Shown here: positions 37,324 through 47,119 of the stretch, in pieces
Numbering within the stretch: position 1 is the first letter of the stretch
Layout of the letters: each line of letters begins with the position of its first letter
NCBI GenBank assembly: GCA_963777355.1
Contig: CAVZQK010000001.1
Coordinates: forward strand, 1-64,000
Length of the DNA: 64,000 bases
Reading direction: 5' to 3'
DNA from: DATJHM01 sp963777355
GTDB taxonomy: Bacteria; Chloroflexota; Ktedonobacteria; Ktedonobacterales; Ktedonobacteraceae
The notes under the pieces: model-generated
What the model was told of the DNA's origin: nothing
Database searches by the model: none
Seen by the model: only the letters and a program-made list of their open reading frames with translations
Made by a program: the position numbers and the translations under genes

Positions 37324-40020
37324 ATGGCTGAAGAGTGGGAGGGGCAGTTAGACGAAGGGCAACAGTCTCCTTTTCATGCACAAGAAGCTGCCTCTAAAAA
37401 TGGTCCAGACGAACAGGTTTTTTCCAATCGCGCGTCGAATATGCCTGCATTTCTTCCTTCGTTCATTGGGCGTGAAAAGGCGTGTGAGATGGCTCGTGCT
37501 TTGTTACTTAAGCCAGAGATACGCCTTTTAACTTTTCTTGGTGCAGGTGGCATCGGGAAGACGCGCCTGGCTGTAGCTGCTGTGAATGAAGAAGTACGCT
37601 CCTGCTTTGTGGATGGTGTTTATTTTGTCTCCCTGGTCTCCCTTACACATGTGCAACAGGTCTTGCCAACAATTATGCAGGCTCTGGATAGACAAAATAC
37701 TAAAGAGCAAGCAGCTATAGATATCCTGATCTCCACTCTCCACGAAAAACACATATTGCTGTTACTTGATAATTTTGAGCATGTCATTGAAGCAGCGATA
37801 GATATTACGCTCTTGCTCAAAGCTTGCCCTCATCTCAAAATAGCCGTGACGAGCCGTTCTGTCCTTCAGGTGCAGGGAGAATATGAGTTCTGGATTCCAC
37901 CACTAACGCTTCCTGATTTGAAACATCTGCCTCCACCTGATAGACTTTTTCACTATACTGCTATTGCGCTTTTTATCGAGCGAGTACAGGCGGTAAAACC
38001 TGATTTTTTCCTGAATGAGCAGAATGCTCCTATGGTTGCCGAACTCTGTGTTCGCCTGGATGGTCTGCCATTGGCTATAGAGCTAGCCGCTCCACGCCTC
38101 AAGTTGCTCTCTCTTCAGAATCTTTTGCTGCGCTTGGAACAACATCTACCAGTCTTAACTGACGGCAGCCGAGATCTACATGAGCGCCAACGGACGTTGC
38201 AGGCTACCATGAAATGGAGTTATGATCTTCTCTCTCTTGAGGAGAAGAAACTTTTTTGCCGCCTTTTTGTCTTTGTCGGTGGTTTTACTGTAGAAGCTGT
38301 TGAAACAATCTGTCAGGTGAATAACGATCTCTCGCCTGATATCCTGGATCTGCTGAGTACGTTGCTTAATGAAAGCCTTATTTATGCTAGCGAATCGGTA
38401 AATGGTGAGCCTCGCCTGCTGCTGATGGAAACTCTTCGCGCTTATAGCCTGGAATGCCTGCCTGCTCATGAAGAAGAAGTTATTAGGAGGCAGCATGCCG
38501 TCTATTTTTTACGCTGGTTGGAAGAGAGAGAGCCTGAGCTTTATAAACACGATCAGGTTGTAGTTCTTGGCCGTGTTGAGCGTGAATTGGCTAATCTGCA
38601 TCAGGCGCTACAATGGTTTCTTCAGCAAGAGGAGTATGAGCAAGCTCTTCGCCTGGCAAACGCAACAGGGCACTTCTGGATCTTGTGTGGCTCCCTGATG
38701 AGGCGTGAGTATTTTTTTGAGGGGAAAGAGTTTCTTGGCTTTGTTATGCCATTGCTGGAGAAACAAGCTATCTCTGATTATATACGGGCCAATACGCTTT
38801 TGCGTTATGGTGTCCTGCTGAGCTTCTTAGAAGAACTGGAACTGGCCGAAACTATTGGGCATCGTAGCCTGGCTTTGTATCGTCGGCTTTCATCTGTTTC
38901 CGGCTGTATGCAGACTTCCTGGCTGTTAGCTCACTGTTTGCAGAAAAGAAATCGCTATGCGGAGGCTCGCGTTTTGACTGAAGAGGCTTTCCAAATGGCT
39001 ACTCAGTTACAGCATGATTTCTCAAAGGCCTTTTCTATGAGACGGTTGGGTCTACTCTCTTTTTATACAGGAGAGTATGTTCAGGCCTCTCTGCATTTTG
39101 AAATGTCTTTAGATCTTGCCAGGAAGATGCAATCTCCCTTTTTCCTGGCCGAGCTTTCCAGGCATCTGGCCGAAGTGTGTTATGCTCAGGGTAACTATAA
39201 AAAAGCTCGCCACTATTGTGAGGAAAGTCTGTCTCAATCTCGGTTATTGGCTATTACTTGCAATATTGCCTGGTCGCTGACTATTCTGGCAAGTATTGAG
39301 TGGCGCGAAGGAAATACTTCGGAGGCTCTTCACTATGCAAAGGAAGCTCTCGATGAGCATACAATTGTCGCTGAGCCAGAGGGTCTTGTATGGACAACGC
39401 TGTGGCTTGCACGGATTGTGGCCCATCGCCAACAAACTGATCTTGCCTATGATTTAACTGAAAAGGTTATGGTGACTATAAAGGCTGAGCATGATCTCTG
39501 GTATGCTGCCACTTTTCTTGAAATGTTGGCGGATGTGGGGATACTTTTGCATGAGCTTCGCTGGACCGCCTTACTCTGGGGGAAAGCTGTTGCTCTACGA
39601 GAGGAAATTCATTCTCCCCTCTCTCCTGCCGCTCAAATAGACTGCGAAATGGCTCAGACTCTTATACGCAATGATCTGAGCGAATTTACCTTTGCTCTTT
39701 TATGGACAGAGGGCCGACGCCTGGGGATTGCTCAAGTGCTCGCCCTTCGCTCTAGTATTCTCAATTCGTTGCCCCATGAACTCCTCGCTTCCAGCGAAGA
39801 ACCTGCAACACCCCTGAAAGGCGCTTTAGCGAGTTTAACCAGACGGGAATTGGAGGTGCTACGCCTGCTTGCCTCTGGTCTGAGCAATGCTCAGATTGCT
39901 GAACAACTTACTATCAGACGCGTAACTGTGAATTCTTATCTTCGTGCAATTTATAGCAAGCTCGCCGTTTCTTCACGTACTGCGGCTATGCGCTATGCAA
40001 TTGATCATCATCTCCTTTAA
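37324..40020 (+). CDS. Large LuxR-family regulator with NB-ARC-type ATPase and TPR region
   Basis: 898 residues from ATG 37324 (GAGGGGG upstream). After a flexible start comes FIGREKA and a P-loop GAGGIGKTRLAV near residue 80, LLLLDNFEH (Walker B) near 150, and the GLPLAIELAA motif near 250, the AfsR/LAL/MalT STAND-ATPase layout. A long TPR-like helical region (about 450-820) follows. A LuxR-type HTH ends the protein: LTRRELEVLRLLASGLSNAQ then IAEQL. Such regulators switch on when a ligand binds the sensor region and ATP drives assembly. The target could be the methyltransferase gene downstream, which is inference. Confidence 0.93.
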   Translation: MAEEWEGQLDEGQQSPFHAQEAASKNGPDEQVFSNRASNMPAFLPSFIGREKACEMARALLLKPEIRLLTFLGAGGIGKTRLAVAAVNEEVRSCFVDGVYFVSLVSLTHVQQVLPTIMQALDRQNTKEQAAIDILISTLHEKHILLLLDNFEHVIEAAIDITLLLKACPHLKIAVTSRSVLQVQGEYEFWIPPLTLPDLKHLPPPDRLFHYTAIALFIERVQAVKPDFFLNEQNAPMVAELCVRLDGLPLAIELAAPRLKLLSLQNLLLRLEQHLPVLTDGSRDLHERQRTLQATMKWSYDLLSLEEKKLFCRLFVFVGGFTVEAVETICQVNNDLSPDILDLLSTLLNESLIYASESVNGEPRLLLMETLRAYSLECLPAHEEEVIRRQHAVYFLRWLEEREPELYKHDQVVVLGRVERELANLHQALQWFLQQEEYEQALRLANATGHFWILCGSLMRREYFFEGKEFLGFVMPLLEKQAISDYIRANTLLRYGVLLSFLEELELAETIGHRSLALYRRLSSVSGCMQTSWLLAHCLQKRNRYAEARVLTEEAFQMATQLQHDFSKAFSMRRLGLLSFYTGEYVQASLHFEMSLDLARKMQSPFFLAELSRHLAEVCYAQGNYKKARHYCEESLSQSRLLAITCNIAWSLTILASIEWREGNTSEALHYAKEALDEHTIVAEPEGLVWTTLWLARIVAHRQQTDLAYDLTEKVMVTIKAEHDLWYAATFLEMLADVGILLHELRWTALLWGKAVALREEIHSPLSPAAQIDCEMAQTLIRNDLSEFTFALLWTEGRRLGIAQVLALRSSILNSLPHELLASSEEPATPLKGALASLTRRELEVLRLLASGLSNAQIAEQLTIRRVTVNSYLRAIYSKLAVSSRTAAMRYAIDHHLL

Positions 40021-40352
40021 TGGCGCTTTTTACTGGTTGTACTCCTATTTTTTAACGTATGGCTGCAAAATTGATTGTATGAAGAATTACATATATTTAG
40101 ACGATGTAAATCCAAACAGTTCTTGCTAAGATAGAAGGAGCATACCATATTTGATAGATCGCGTATTTATCAGAGCGTACTGTAGCAAGGAGATTGCTTT
40201 TGTTAGCCTTTCTCTCAATGCTGTCAGCTTCCACTGCTGGAACGTTAGGAGATGCATCTCGTTGCTCTGCTTATAAATTGAAAGGTGAATTTTTTGTGTG
40301 ATGGGGCGAGTGTTTAACAAAACCTCATAGTTGTAAGAGGGGGGATGGATAG
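40021..40352. other. 332-bp intergenic region between regulator and methyltransferase
   Basis: No gene and no clear terminator were found. It presumably contains the promoter of the methyltransferase gene. Confidence 0.4.
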
Positions 40353-41231
40353 ATGGTACAAAAAGGTACCAGACGAGAACATATTGTCAGTGTTGACGTT
40401 GAAAATATAGCTGAGATAGTACGAATTACGAAACGACAACAATTGGTTATGGAGTGTATGGGTGGCCTCTTTCCGCAACAAGACGATCTCTCCTCTCGTT
40501 GTTGTATCCTCGATATTGCCTGCGGCCCAGGGGTATGGGCGTTAGAGACTGCGTTTACTTATCCGCAAATGGAAGTCGTTGGCATTGATCCAAATCGCAC
40601 GAGTATCCTCTATGCCAGGGCGCAGGCCCAGACGCAGTGCTTGCAAAATGTCGATTTTCAGGTGATGGATGCCTTACATGGCCTGGATTTTCCTGACGCT
40701 ACTTTCGACGTAATCAATATGCAGTTCGTTGATACTTCTATTCCTGTCACTGCCTGGTCGGCTTTTTTGCGCAACGCTCAAAGGGTGCTGCGACCCGGCG
40801 GCAGTATAAATATTACTACGACGGTACTTGTGGTAACTAATAGTAAAGCCTATGAGGAGCTGCTCCGTCTGAAGGCTCTTGCTCTCTATAAAGCTGGCTA
40901 TAGTGTTGCTGATAACGGCTACTATTCCGGTATCGCTGCTATGCTCAGCCAGACTCTCCACTACGTTGGCTATCAGCAGGTGCGCCACCGCGCCTACGCT
41001 ATAGATTTTTTCAGGGGGACAAAGGCTTCTGAAGAAAATTATCCGAATTTTTTGGTCTGGATACAATTAGTTAAGCCCTTCTTATTAAGAATGGAGGTGG
41101 TGACTGAAGATCGTTTTGAAACTCTCTATCGAGAGGCAACGATTGATCTTCTCTCGGATAACTACTGTGGTATGTGGCATTTTCTGACTCTTTGGGGCTC
41201 TCTGCCTTCTGGATCTACTCAGCCCGAATAA
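40353..41231 (+). CDS. Class I SAM-dependent methyltransferase
   Basis: 292 residues, ATG 40353 preceded by AGAGGGGGG. Motif I is intact (CILDIACGPGVWALETA) and is followed by VVGIDPN with the acidic ribose-binding residue, a DATFDVINMQF motif and LRPGGSINIT, so the fold is a complete Rossmann-type methyltransferase. The C-terminal 120 residues are a helical cap. The substrate is unknown. A diverged paralogue follows at 43354-44136. Confidence 0.88.
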   Translation: MVQKGTRREHIVSVDVENIAEIVRITKRQQLVMECMGGLFPQQDDLSSRCCILDIACGPGVWALETAFTYPQMEVVGIDPNRTSILYARAQAQTQCLQNVDFQVMDALHGLDFPDATFDVINMQFVDTSIPVTAWSAFLRNAQRVLRPGGSINITTTVLVVTNSKAYEELLRLKALALYKAGYSVADNGYYSGIAAMLSQTLHYVGYQQVRHRAYAIDFFRGTKASEENYPNFLVWIQLVKPFLLRMEVVTEDRFETLYREATIDLLSDNYCGMWHFLTLWGSLPSGSTQPE

Positions 41232-41295
41232 ACAGAAAATGTTTGAGAATACGCTATTGTTGCTGTATGGTTAGTAAGTGGCAAAGGTAGGTGTG

Positions 41296-42820
41296 ATGTC
41301 CAGGAATATATGGTGGTGGATTGAAGAAGGATATGGTCCGTTCGCGGTGGGTGAGGAGGGATATCCCGATGTGGGGCAGGTCTGCCGTTTTTACCGCGAA
41401 CGTAAAGGATTGAAACCGATCAACCTTGCACATGAACTGGGCATGACTGATGTGGCGGTACGTGGGATGGAAAGTAAAAAAACTGGCCTCGATTTCAATC
41501 TCTCTCCGTCGCCGTCTCGTCTCTCTGCTTACTATTCCTCCTGTTCTGATGGGCTTAGACTCCCTGCATGTGGCTTCCCCCGATACTCTTTGCTGGTGGT
41601 TGCAAGAAGGCTTCCCTGCCTTTCTCGCAGACCCCTATGGCTATCCTAATCCCGGCCAGGTCGTTAAGTACTATCGCGAACAGAAGAAACGGGGCAATCC
41701 CTCATGGACTCAGATCGGTTTAGGTGTGGCGTTGAATATTTCAGATGTGGCGGTGAGAGGTATGGAAAATAGCAATGAATCTCTGGATTCAGTTTCACGT
41801 CGGCGTGCTTTAGTGTTTATTCTGGGCATATCCCCTGCTTTGCTCGGCCTCGATGGCTCTCATTATGTTCCAGAGATCCAGGAGGACCGCTTTACAAGAC
41901 GCACAGGTGAATCCTGGCATCTGGAAAAGGTCTCTATTCATCGTTTTCGTCAGTCCCTTCCCTTTTATTGGAATGGCTACTATACCAGCGAGTTGCTAAA
42001 TCCCTTAAAAGAGATCTCTGAACTGTTACGCGATCTCAGCGCTACCTTACTTGAGGCTCGTGGCGCTCAAAGACAGCAAGGCCTGGATCTTCTGGTAAGG
42101 TACTATCAACTTGCCTCTACGATAGCTCGCGATCAGTGTAATTATCAAGCAGCTTTCTTTTATGCCAATAGAGCAGTGAAATTGGCCCGCTGTTTGGGAG
42201 ATAATGAGCTTCTGGCTTCTTCGTTTCTGCGCCGGAGCTTTATTAGCTTTGAACAAGAAAATATCGAGGCAGCATTGATAGATTTAAACTCAGCGTGTCC
42301 TTATGCTCGCTCGTCTCGCTCATCTCTGAAAGGCCTTGTCTTTCAGGTCGCTGGCCATGTACAGTCCCACCTTGCTCGTGGCATGAGTGAACAAAAACAT
42401 GCATTGGCTCTGTTAGATGAGGCTGGCCGCCTTGCTTATGCCGGCCCTTACGAAGATGATGAGAATTTTATTCGCTTTAGCGCCGATTGGTATCATGTTG
42501 AGAGGGCAGAGGCTTTTCTGGCTTTAAGCAAGCCAGATGAAGCTTTGTCTGAATTGGATGTTGCTGCTGGCAGTATGGTACAGGATGCCCACGCTAGACG
42601 TTTGGCTCATCTTAACATTTATCGTGCAAAAGCTCATATTCATAGAAATGAATTGGCCGATGCTACCGCTTATGCTCTAACTGCCCTCACTGTCTCTAGC
42701 GCTATTCAATCTAACATTAAGGTCTCGTTGATCTTTGGCTTGTATCAAGAGTTAAAGCGTAGTACCTACGGTCATAGCCCGGATGTCGCCCGTCTCGGTT
42801 TATTATTAAGGTCCTATTAA
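41296..42820 (+). CDS. Tandem-HTH/TPR transcriptional regulator, one frameshift
   Basis: Two successive units share a WWxxEG(Y/F)...GYPxxGQVxxFYRE pattern, a helix-turn-helix and then DVAVRGMEs (about residues 10-65 and 95-160), so the DNA-binding part looks internally duplicated. The rest (about 200-500) is TPR-like helices. The frame shifts once: TTT at 41493-41495 should be TT to join GLDSISLRRRLVSLL with the preceding half. A homopolymer slip is the simplest cause. ATG 41296 follows GGTAGG. A terminator follows. Confidence 0.78.
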
Positions 42821-42843
42821 TCACTTGTCTACCCGCAAGCAAG

Positions 42844-42897
42844 GGAACAGGCAGCAATGTACAATAATTGAAAGAGGTACATTCTACTGTTCCTTTT
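42844..42897 (+). terminator. Terminator after the HTH/TPR regulator
   Basis: GGAACAG (42844-42850) pairs with CTGTTCC (42887-42893), and an inner AATGTAC/GTACATT stem extends the hairpin. A TTTT run follows at 42894-42897. Confidence 0.75.
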
Positions 42898-43121
42898 GCC
42901 TCTTTGTTTTCTCAAGGTCAACTACCCCAGCTGTGAAGCGCAGGGGCTTGCAATGGCGTTAGCCCATGAGAAACGGAAGGACTGTCTCGTTTCCTTTGAC
43001 CGCAGGTAGCATTTTGGGAAAAGTTTTACCTCCTTCTATCGCGAAAAAAGATTGGTTACGGTATGTATATAAACTACAAGATTTTTCGAGAAATACACGA
43101 TGTGAGAAGGAGGTATATGTT

Positions 43122-43340
43122 ATGCCTGTAAGTGAGGTCGCGCAGATTAGAAAACAGATTGAGCTGGAATATGAAGCGGCACATCGTTGGGAGAAAGATT
43201 ATGCTGCCGTTTCTCGCCACCTGTTCATCTCTGCTCGTATGAGCCGTATTGCGGAATATCATTCTCTTCTGGTCGCTCTTGTTGGCGATCAGGAGGCAAT
43301 TAGTATTGTTTGTGAGACACAGACGAAGATACTTGGATAG
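43122..43340 (+). CDS. Small helical protein upstream of degenerate methyltransferase
   Basis: 72 residues from ATG 43122, chosen because GAAGGAGG lies nine bases upstream; the open frame extends back to 42966 without support. Largely helical and charged (EVAQIRKQIELEYEAAHRWE), with no Cys and no membrane segment. It ends 13 bases before the methyltransferase start, so the two genes are probably co-transcribed. No family recognised. Confidence 0.65.
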   Translation: MPVSEVAQIRKQIELEYEAAHRWEKDYAAVSRHLFISARMSRIAEYHSLLVALVGDQEAISIVCETQTKILG

Positions 43341-43353
43341 GGAGAATAGGGTT

Positions 43354-44136
43354 ATGGATAAGGTGTTATGTGATGAAGAAGGGGTGTCGTCAGATCCGGT
43401 TTTGTATGCTTCTTTACAAAGTACGATTAGGCACTATCTTTCGGGCTACCTCCATCAATTTCTTATCACTTATGGTGATGGCTTGTTACCTGTGCCTTTA
43501 GCTCTGGAGAGCATGTGGCATGTTCTGAATGTTCCCTCTTGTAGCGGCGATTGGGTCTGTGATATGGCCTATCAGAATCCTTTAATGGAATTGGTCGGTA
43601 TTGATCCGGACCCACGACGTATAACGTTTGCCCAGGCTCAGGCCGAAGCTCAGGGTATCTCAAATGCCACTTTCCTGGTTGGTAATCTGGAAACGCTCGC
43701 TCCGCCTGATCAGTACTATGACCTGATACATATTCGTTTTCTTGCTGCTCTCGTACGTCAGAAATCCTGGGAGCGCGTCTGTGCCAATTGGTGGCGGCTC
43801 TGTCGCCCTGGTGGTCTGGTCATGTGGACGGAGATGCATATTCCTGAAACGAATAGCCGCGCTTTTACTGAATGGTGCGATTTAGTCGCTTTGTCGATTG
43901 AACAGGAAGGCTTGACTGCTACTATTCTTCCTCATATTCCTCAGTTACTGAGTACTGCTGGTTTCCAGAATGTGCAGCAGGAACTGTCGACTATCGATAT
44001 CTCTAGCAAGACGCAGTTGCACAAACATGTTTGCATGCATATCTGGGATATTCTTAACTTTGTGCAATGTACTCTTCTTTTCTCTCGTGTTGCTTCTGTT
44101 TCTACCCTGACTGCCATCTATGAGCGTATGATTTAG
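43354..44136 (+). CDS. Methyltransferase-like protein with degenerate SAM motif
   Basis: 260 residues, ATG 43354 with GGGAG upstream. The middle strongly resembles the methyltransferase at 40353-41231 (LMELVGIDPDPRRITFAQAQ against MEVVGIDPNRTSILYARAQA, and CRPGGLVMWTE against LRPGGSINITT). Motif I is ruined, however: LDIACGPG in the paralogue is LNVPSCSG here, losing the Gly-rich loop. It may no longer bind SAM, or bind it differently. A role as a partner of the active paralogue is speculation. Confidence 0.72.
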   Translation: MDKVLCDEEGVSSDPVLYASLQSTIRHYLSGYLHQFLITYGDGLLPVPLALESMWHVLNVPSCSGDWVCDMAYQNPLMELVGIDPDPRRITFAQAQAEAQGISNATFLVGNLETLAPPDQYYDLIHIRFLAALVRQKSWERVCANWWRLCRPGGLVMWTEMHIPETNSRAFTEWCDLVALSIEQEGLTATILPHIPQLLSTAGFQNVQQELSTIDISSKTQLHKHVCMHIWDILNFVQCTLLFSRVASVSTLTAIYERMI

Positions 44137-44235
44137 GATCTCCTTTCTGAGCAATTTCAGGGCTCCTGGACCTTTGTTACCTATCTGGCTACAAAGGAAG
44201 CTTGAACGGCTACCCGTATTGGTAGGACATAGGTA

Positions 44236-44362
44236 AGGACACGATTGCGCGTGCACGGTTGGCCCACGACCATCAAAAGCTGCCACGCACGCGCAATCGT
44301 GTCCTGAATTGCAAACCTCGCCACCGAGGGGTTGCAAATCCCGGCAATGATGATGACCGATG
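44236..44362. repeat. Hairpin plus 37-bp repeat, left flank of the beta-lactamase gene
   Basis: AGGACACGATTGCGCGTGC (44236-44254) pairs perfectly with 44287-44305, a 19-bp stem with a 32-base loop. It is followed at 44326-44362 by a 37-bp segment that recurs in inverted orientation at 45615-45651 with 32 of 37 bases equal. The hairpin and segment order is the same on both sides, reading inward, like the ends of a mobile unit. Confidence 0.75.
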
Positions 44363-44505
44363 AGCCTCTCAAGCCAGTGGAGGGAGATGTTCACCCCTGT
44401 TTGACAGATACTGGCAGCCATCAACGGCTCGGATGGCAGGATTGGTCAGCGAGAGCAGCCACACGAATTGGCTCCACTCGCCCAGGGCTGTTGCCAAAGA
44501 AGCGA

Positions 44506-45504
44506 TTAGTTCAGAAGAAGTGGTTCAACTGCGCTGATGATTGTATGCGCCTCCATGTGATCAGCGTTCAAGAGCACAATAATACTGACCTTCTGCGCTG
44601 GATATTGCCGAATCAGCGAGCAGAAGCCCTGAGTTCCACCTCCGTGCATCCGAAAGCCAGGAGCAAGAAACCATCCATATCCATACTGCCAGGAATTCCC
44701 CCACATAGAGCCTTGCCCGTGTGGTGTAAACATCAACTGCAACGTGTGTGCAGAGACCAGTGGACACGCGAACATCGCGTCACACCACTTTTTGAGATCC
44801 TGCACTGTTGAGTACAGTTCTCCAGGTGCCTCCTCGAAAATGCTCAAGCGGTCATTGTCCGCATGGACCACTTCTCCATTCTCAATGGTATGACCATAGG
44901 CACGTCCGAGATTAATCCGACGAGGCCGATCCAGGCCAGTATTGGTCATGCCGAGCGGCGTGAGCACATAGCGTTTCATCAATGCGTCGAACGACAAGCC
45001 GGTCACTTGTTCCAGAAGATACCCCATCAAAATGAAGCCAGTGCTGCTGTATCTCCATCCTTCGCCAGGCTTGAACAATTGGGGCAGCTTGACGAGATAC
45101 GAGAGTAGATCTCCGTGTTCATCTTTGAGCTGTTGCATCTCAAACCGCAGATTTGGGACATCGTAAATATCCTGTAAGCCAGACGTATGGGATAACAGAT
45201 GGTGAAGTGTGATGTTCTGATCGAGCACAGCTAATTCAGGCAGATAGTGGCACGGCTTTTCCTGAAGCGAAATCTGCCCATATTCAGAGAGCACTAGCGC
45301 AGCCATTGCAATAAACATCTTGGTCACCGAGGCGATATGAAATTTGGTTTCAAGGACGTTGGGCACATTCAATTGTCTGCTTGCAAACCCATACGCTTTT
45401 TCAAAGACCACATTTCTGTCCTGAGCAATCAGAAGAGCTCCACTCAGACGATGCTCTTTCTCAACCTGTTCCAATGCCTTTGTCAGCCTTTGTTCACTGA
45501 TCAT
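44506..45504 (-). CDS. Beta-lactamase/penicillin-binding-like serine hydrolase
   Basis: 332 residues from ATG 45504, chosen because GGAGGG sits six bases upstream; the frame is open to 45669 through the flanking repeat. The family nucleophile motif SxxK is present (IASVTKMF near residue 60). The YxN motif is YSS (WRYSSTGF near residue 150) and the third motif is HGGG (near 300), typical of class C-like esterases and D-aminopeptidases. No signal peptide, so probably cytosolic; antibiotic hydrolysis is not implied. It sits between two inverted repeat elements. Confidence 0.88.
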   Translation of the reverse strand: MISEQRLTKALEQVEKEHRLSGALLIAQDRNVVFEKAYGFASRQLNVPNVLETKFHIASVTKMFIAMAALVLSEYGQISLQEKPCHYLPELAVLDQNITLHHLLSHTSGLQDIYDVPNLRFEMQQLKDEHGDLLSYLVKLPQLFKPGEGWRYSSTGFILMGYLLEQVTGLSFDALMKRYVLTPLGMTNTGLDRPRRINLGRAYGHTIENGEVVHADNDRLSIFEEAPGELYSTVQDLKKWCDAMFACPLVSAHTLQLMFTPHGQGSMWGNSWQYGYGWFLAPGFRMHGGGTQGFCSLIRQYPAQKVSIIVLLNADHMEAHTIISAVEPLLLN

Positions 45505-45614
45505 ACAATCCCTCCAGACTCTGGTGAATATGTGATGACCAGAATCTTCTTTTCTTTCATTGTATCGATGAATCCTGACATCTTGTGTCAAGAAGACTGC
45601 AACAGAGCTAGACG

Positions 45615-45706
45615 CATCGGTCATCTTCACTGCCGGGATCTGTAAGCCCTCCGTGGAAAAGTCCCTCACCCCGCGCCAATTTGAGAAAGTTGGCGCGGGG
45701 TGAGGG
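45615..45706. repeat. 37-bp repeat plus hairpin, right flank of the beta-lactamase gene
   Basis: The 37-bp segment at 45615-45651 is the inverted partner of 44326-44362. Beyond it, CCCTCACCCCGCGCCAA (45663-45679) pairs perfectly with 45690-45706, a 17-bp stem with a 10-base loop. The hairpin sequence is different from the left one, but position and spacing match. Confidence 0.75.
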
Positions 45707-45760
45707 TGGCTCGTGGGTCGGGCGCTTTTGTGTTACAAGATCTCCTGCCAAGATATTGCT

Positions 45761-47119
45761 TCACAATGTGCCTGGGTGGTGGCCCGCCTTCCTGTCCATG
45801 TGGTTACGCTCTTGAAGTTTTCTGAACTGGCGAGAGGCGTGCAGTCCCCCCACAAAGATGAGAACCCCAGCCCCGATATGAAGCAGGTTGGTCGCGTTCA
45901 GTTCGCCTGTGGGCAGATGGATAACGACCCCTTGCAGCAGCGTACTGCTCACATACCCGCTGAGGAACGTGGCGAGGAATGAACTCAGGGTCGTGACGGT
46001 TCCCAGGGTGGAGAAGACGCGGCCCACCATCTGCTCTGGCGTGACAAAGAGGACCAAGGGTCCAACCAGCACCTCGGCCTGCATCGTGGCGATGCCAATG
46101 AGCGTGAAACCCACCAGGTCGATGATCGCCTGATTTGGTACGGTTGAGACGACGACCATCACCCCAGCAAAGAGGAGGGCGCGAGCATAGACGCTGGTCG
46201 CTCCGAATTTGGCCGCCGCACGATCAACGAGCAAGGTCCCCACGATGCCCCCAATGGCTGGCACAGCGCTGAAGAGGCCAAACAGGCTCATGGGCACATG
46301 GATATTCTGGGTGATGTAGAAGAAGGCCAGGACGCTCACAATGCCCCATCCAAAGGAAAACAGGCTCTCGGTCAGCAGAAGAGTGCGGAGCTGGAGCTGG
46401 CCCCCGATGAATCGCAACCCCTCGCGCAGTTCCGTCAAGACGCGCCGCAGTGATGTGGGTTGGGCTGACGCGCGACTTTCTGCCGCAGATACGCGCATGC
46501 GCCCGACCAACACCCAGGAACAGGCAAACGAGGCCGCATTCAAGGCAATCGCCCACCCGGCTCCCAGGGAGACGTAGCAGATGCCGGCACAGGTAGACCC
46601 GATGGCCCAGCTGAACACGCCAGCCCCGACGGTCAGCGCCGAAGCGCGGGTCAGCTGCTCTTGCGGGACCACCTCTTTGAGGATCGCCTTGGCCGCCGGA
46701 GTGAAGAACTGACTCAGAGCACTGACGGCTGCCACCACGAGATACATGATGGTGAGCTTGACAGCGAGTGGTAGCGGGAGCGGTCCACTGATCGGCAAAA
46801 GGGAGCACACCAGCACGGCCCGCAGCGCATCCATGATGCGCATCGTCCGTTGTTTGGGCCAGCGGTCCACAAATACACCAGCGAATAGGCCGATCAGCAG
46901 GGCCGGAAGCGCGGCGGCCAGCACCACGCCGCTGACAGCAAGGGGGGCCGCGCTCTGCTTCTGGAGTAGCGTACCGACCCATAAGATGAGCATCATCGTG
47001 AACAGTACATCGCCAATCAGCGAGATCGTCCCACCAAGCCACAACAAGGTGTAGTTGCGATTGATGAGCAGTGCGCGCTTTGGGAAGGTGCGCAGGCGTT
47101 TGGAAAAGTGAGGAAACAT
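45761..47119 (-). CDS. MFS transporter (macrolide-efflux-like branch)
   Basis: 452 residues, twelve predicted membrane helices. NYTLLWLGGTISLIGDVLFT at the start and GLFAGVFVDRWPKQRTMRIMD between helices 2 and 3 are typical of the MefA/enterobactin-exporter-like branch of the major facilitator superfamily, which pumps out drugs or siderophores by proton antiport. AAAGGA lies six bases before the ATG. The DNA is clearly GC-richer than genes on either side, and with the neighbouring repeat elements this suggests recent transfer. Confidence 0.9.
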   Translation of the reverse strand: MFPHFSKRLRTFPKRALLINRNYTLLWLGGTISLIGDVLFTMMLILWVGTLLQKQSAAPLAVSGVVLAAALPALLIGLFAGVFVDRWPKQRTMRIMDALRAVLVCSLLPISGPLPLPLAVKLTIMYLVVAAVSALSQFFTPAAKAILKEVVPQEQLTRASALTVGAGVFSWAIGSTCAGICYVSLGAGWAIALNAASFACSWVLVGRMRVSAAESRASAQPTSLRRVLTELREGLRFIGGQLQLRTLLLTESLFSFGWGIVSVLAFFYITQNIHVPMSLFGLFSAVPAIGGIVGTLLVDRAAAKFGATSVYARALLFAGVMVVVSTVPNQAIIDLVGFTLIGIATMQAEVLVGPLVLFVTPEQMVGRVFSTLGTVTTLSSFLATFLSGYVSSTLLQGVVIHLPTGELNATNLLHIGAGVLIFVGGLHASRQFRKLQERNHMDRKAGHHPGTL

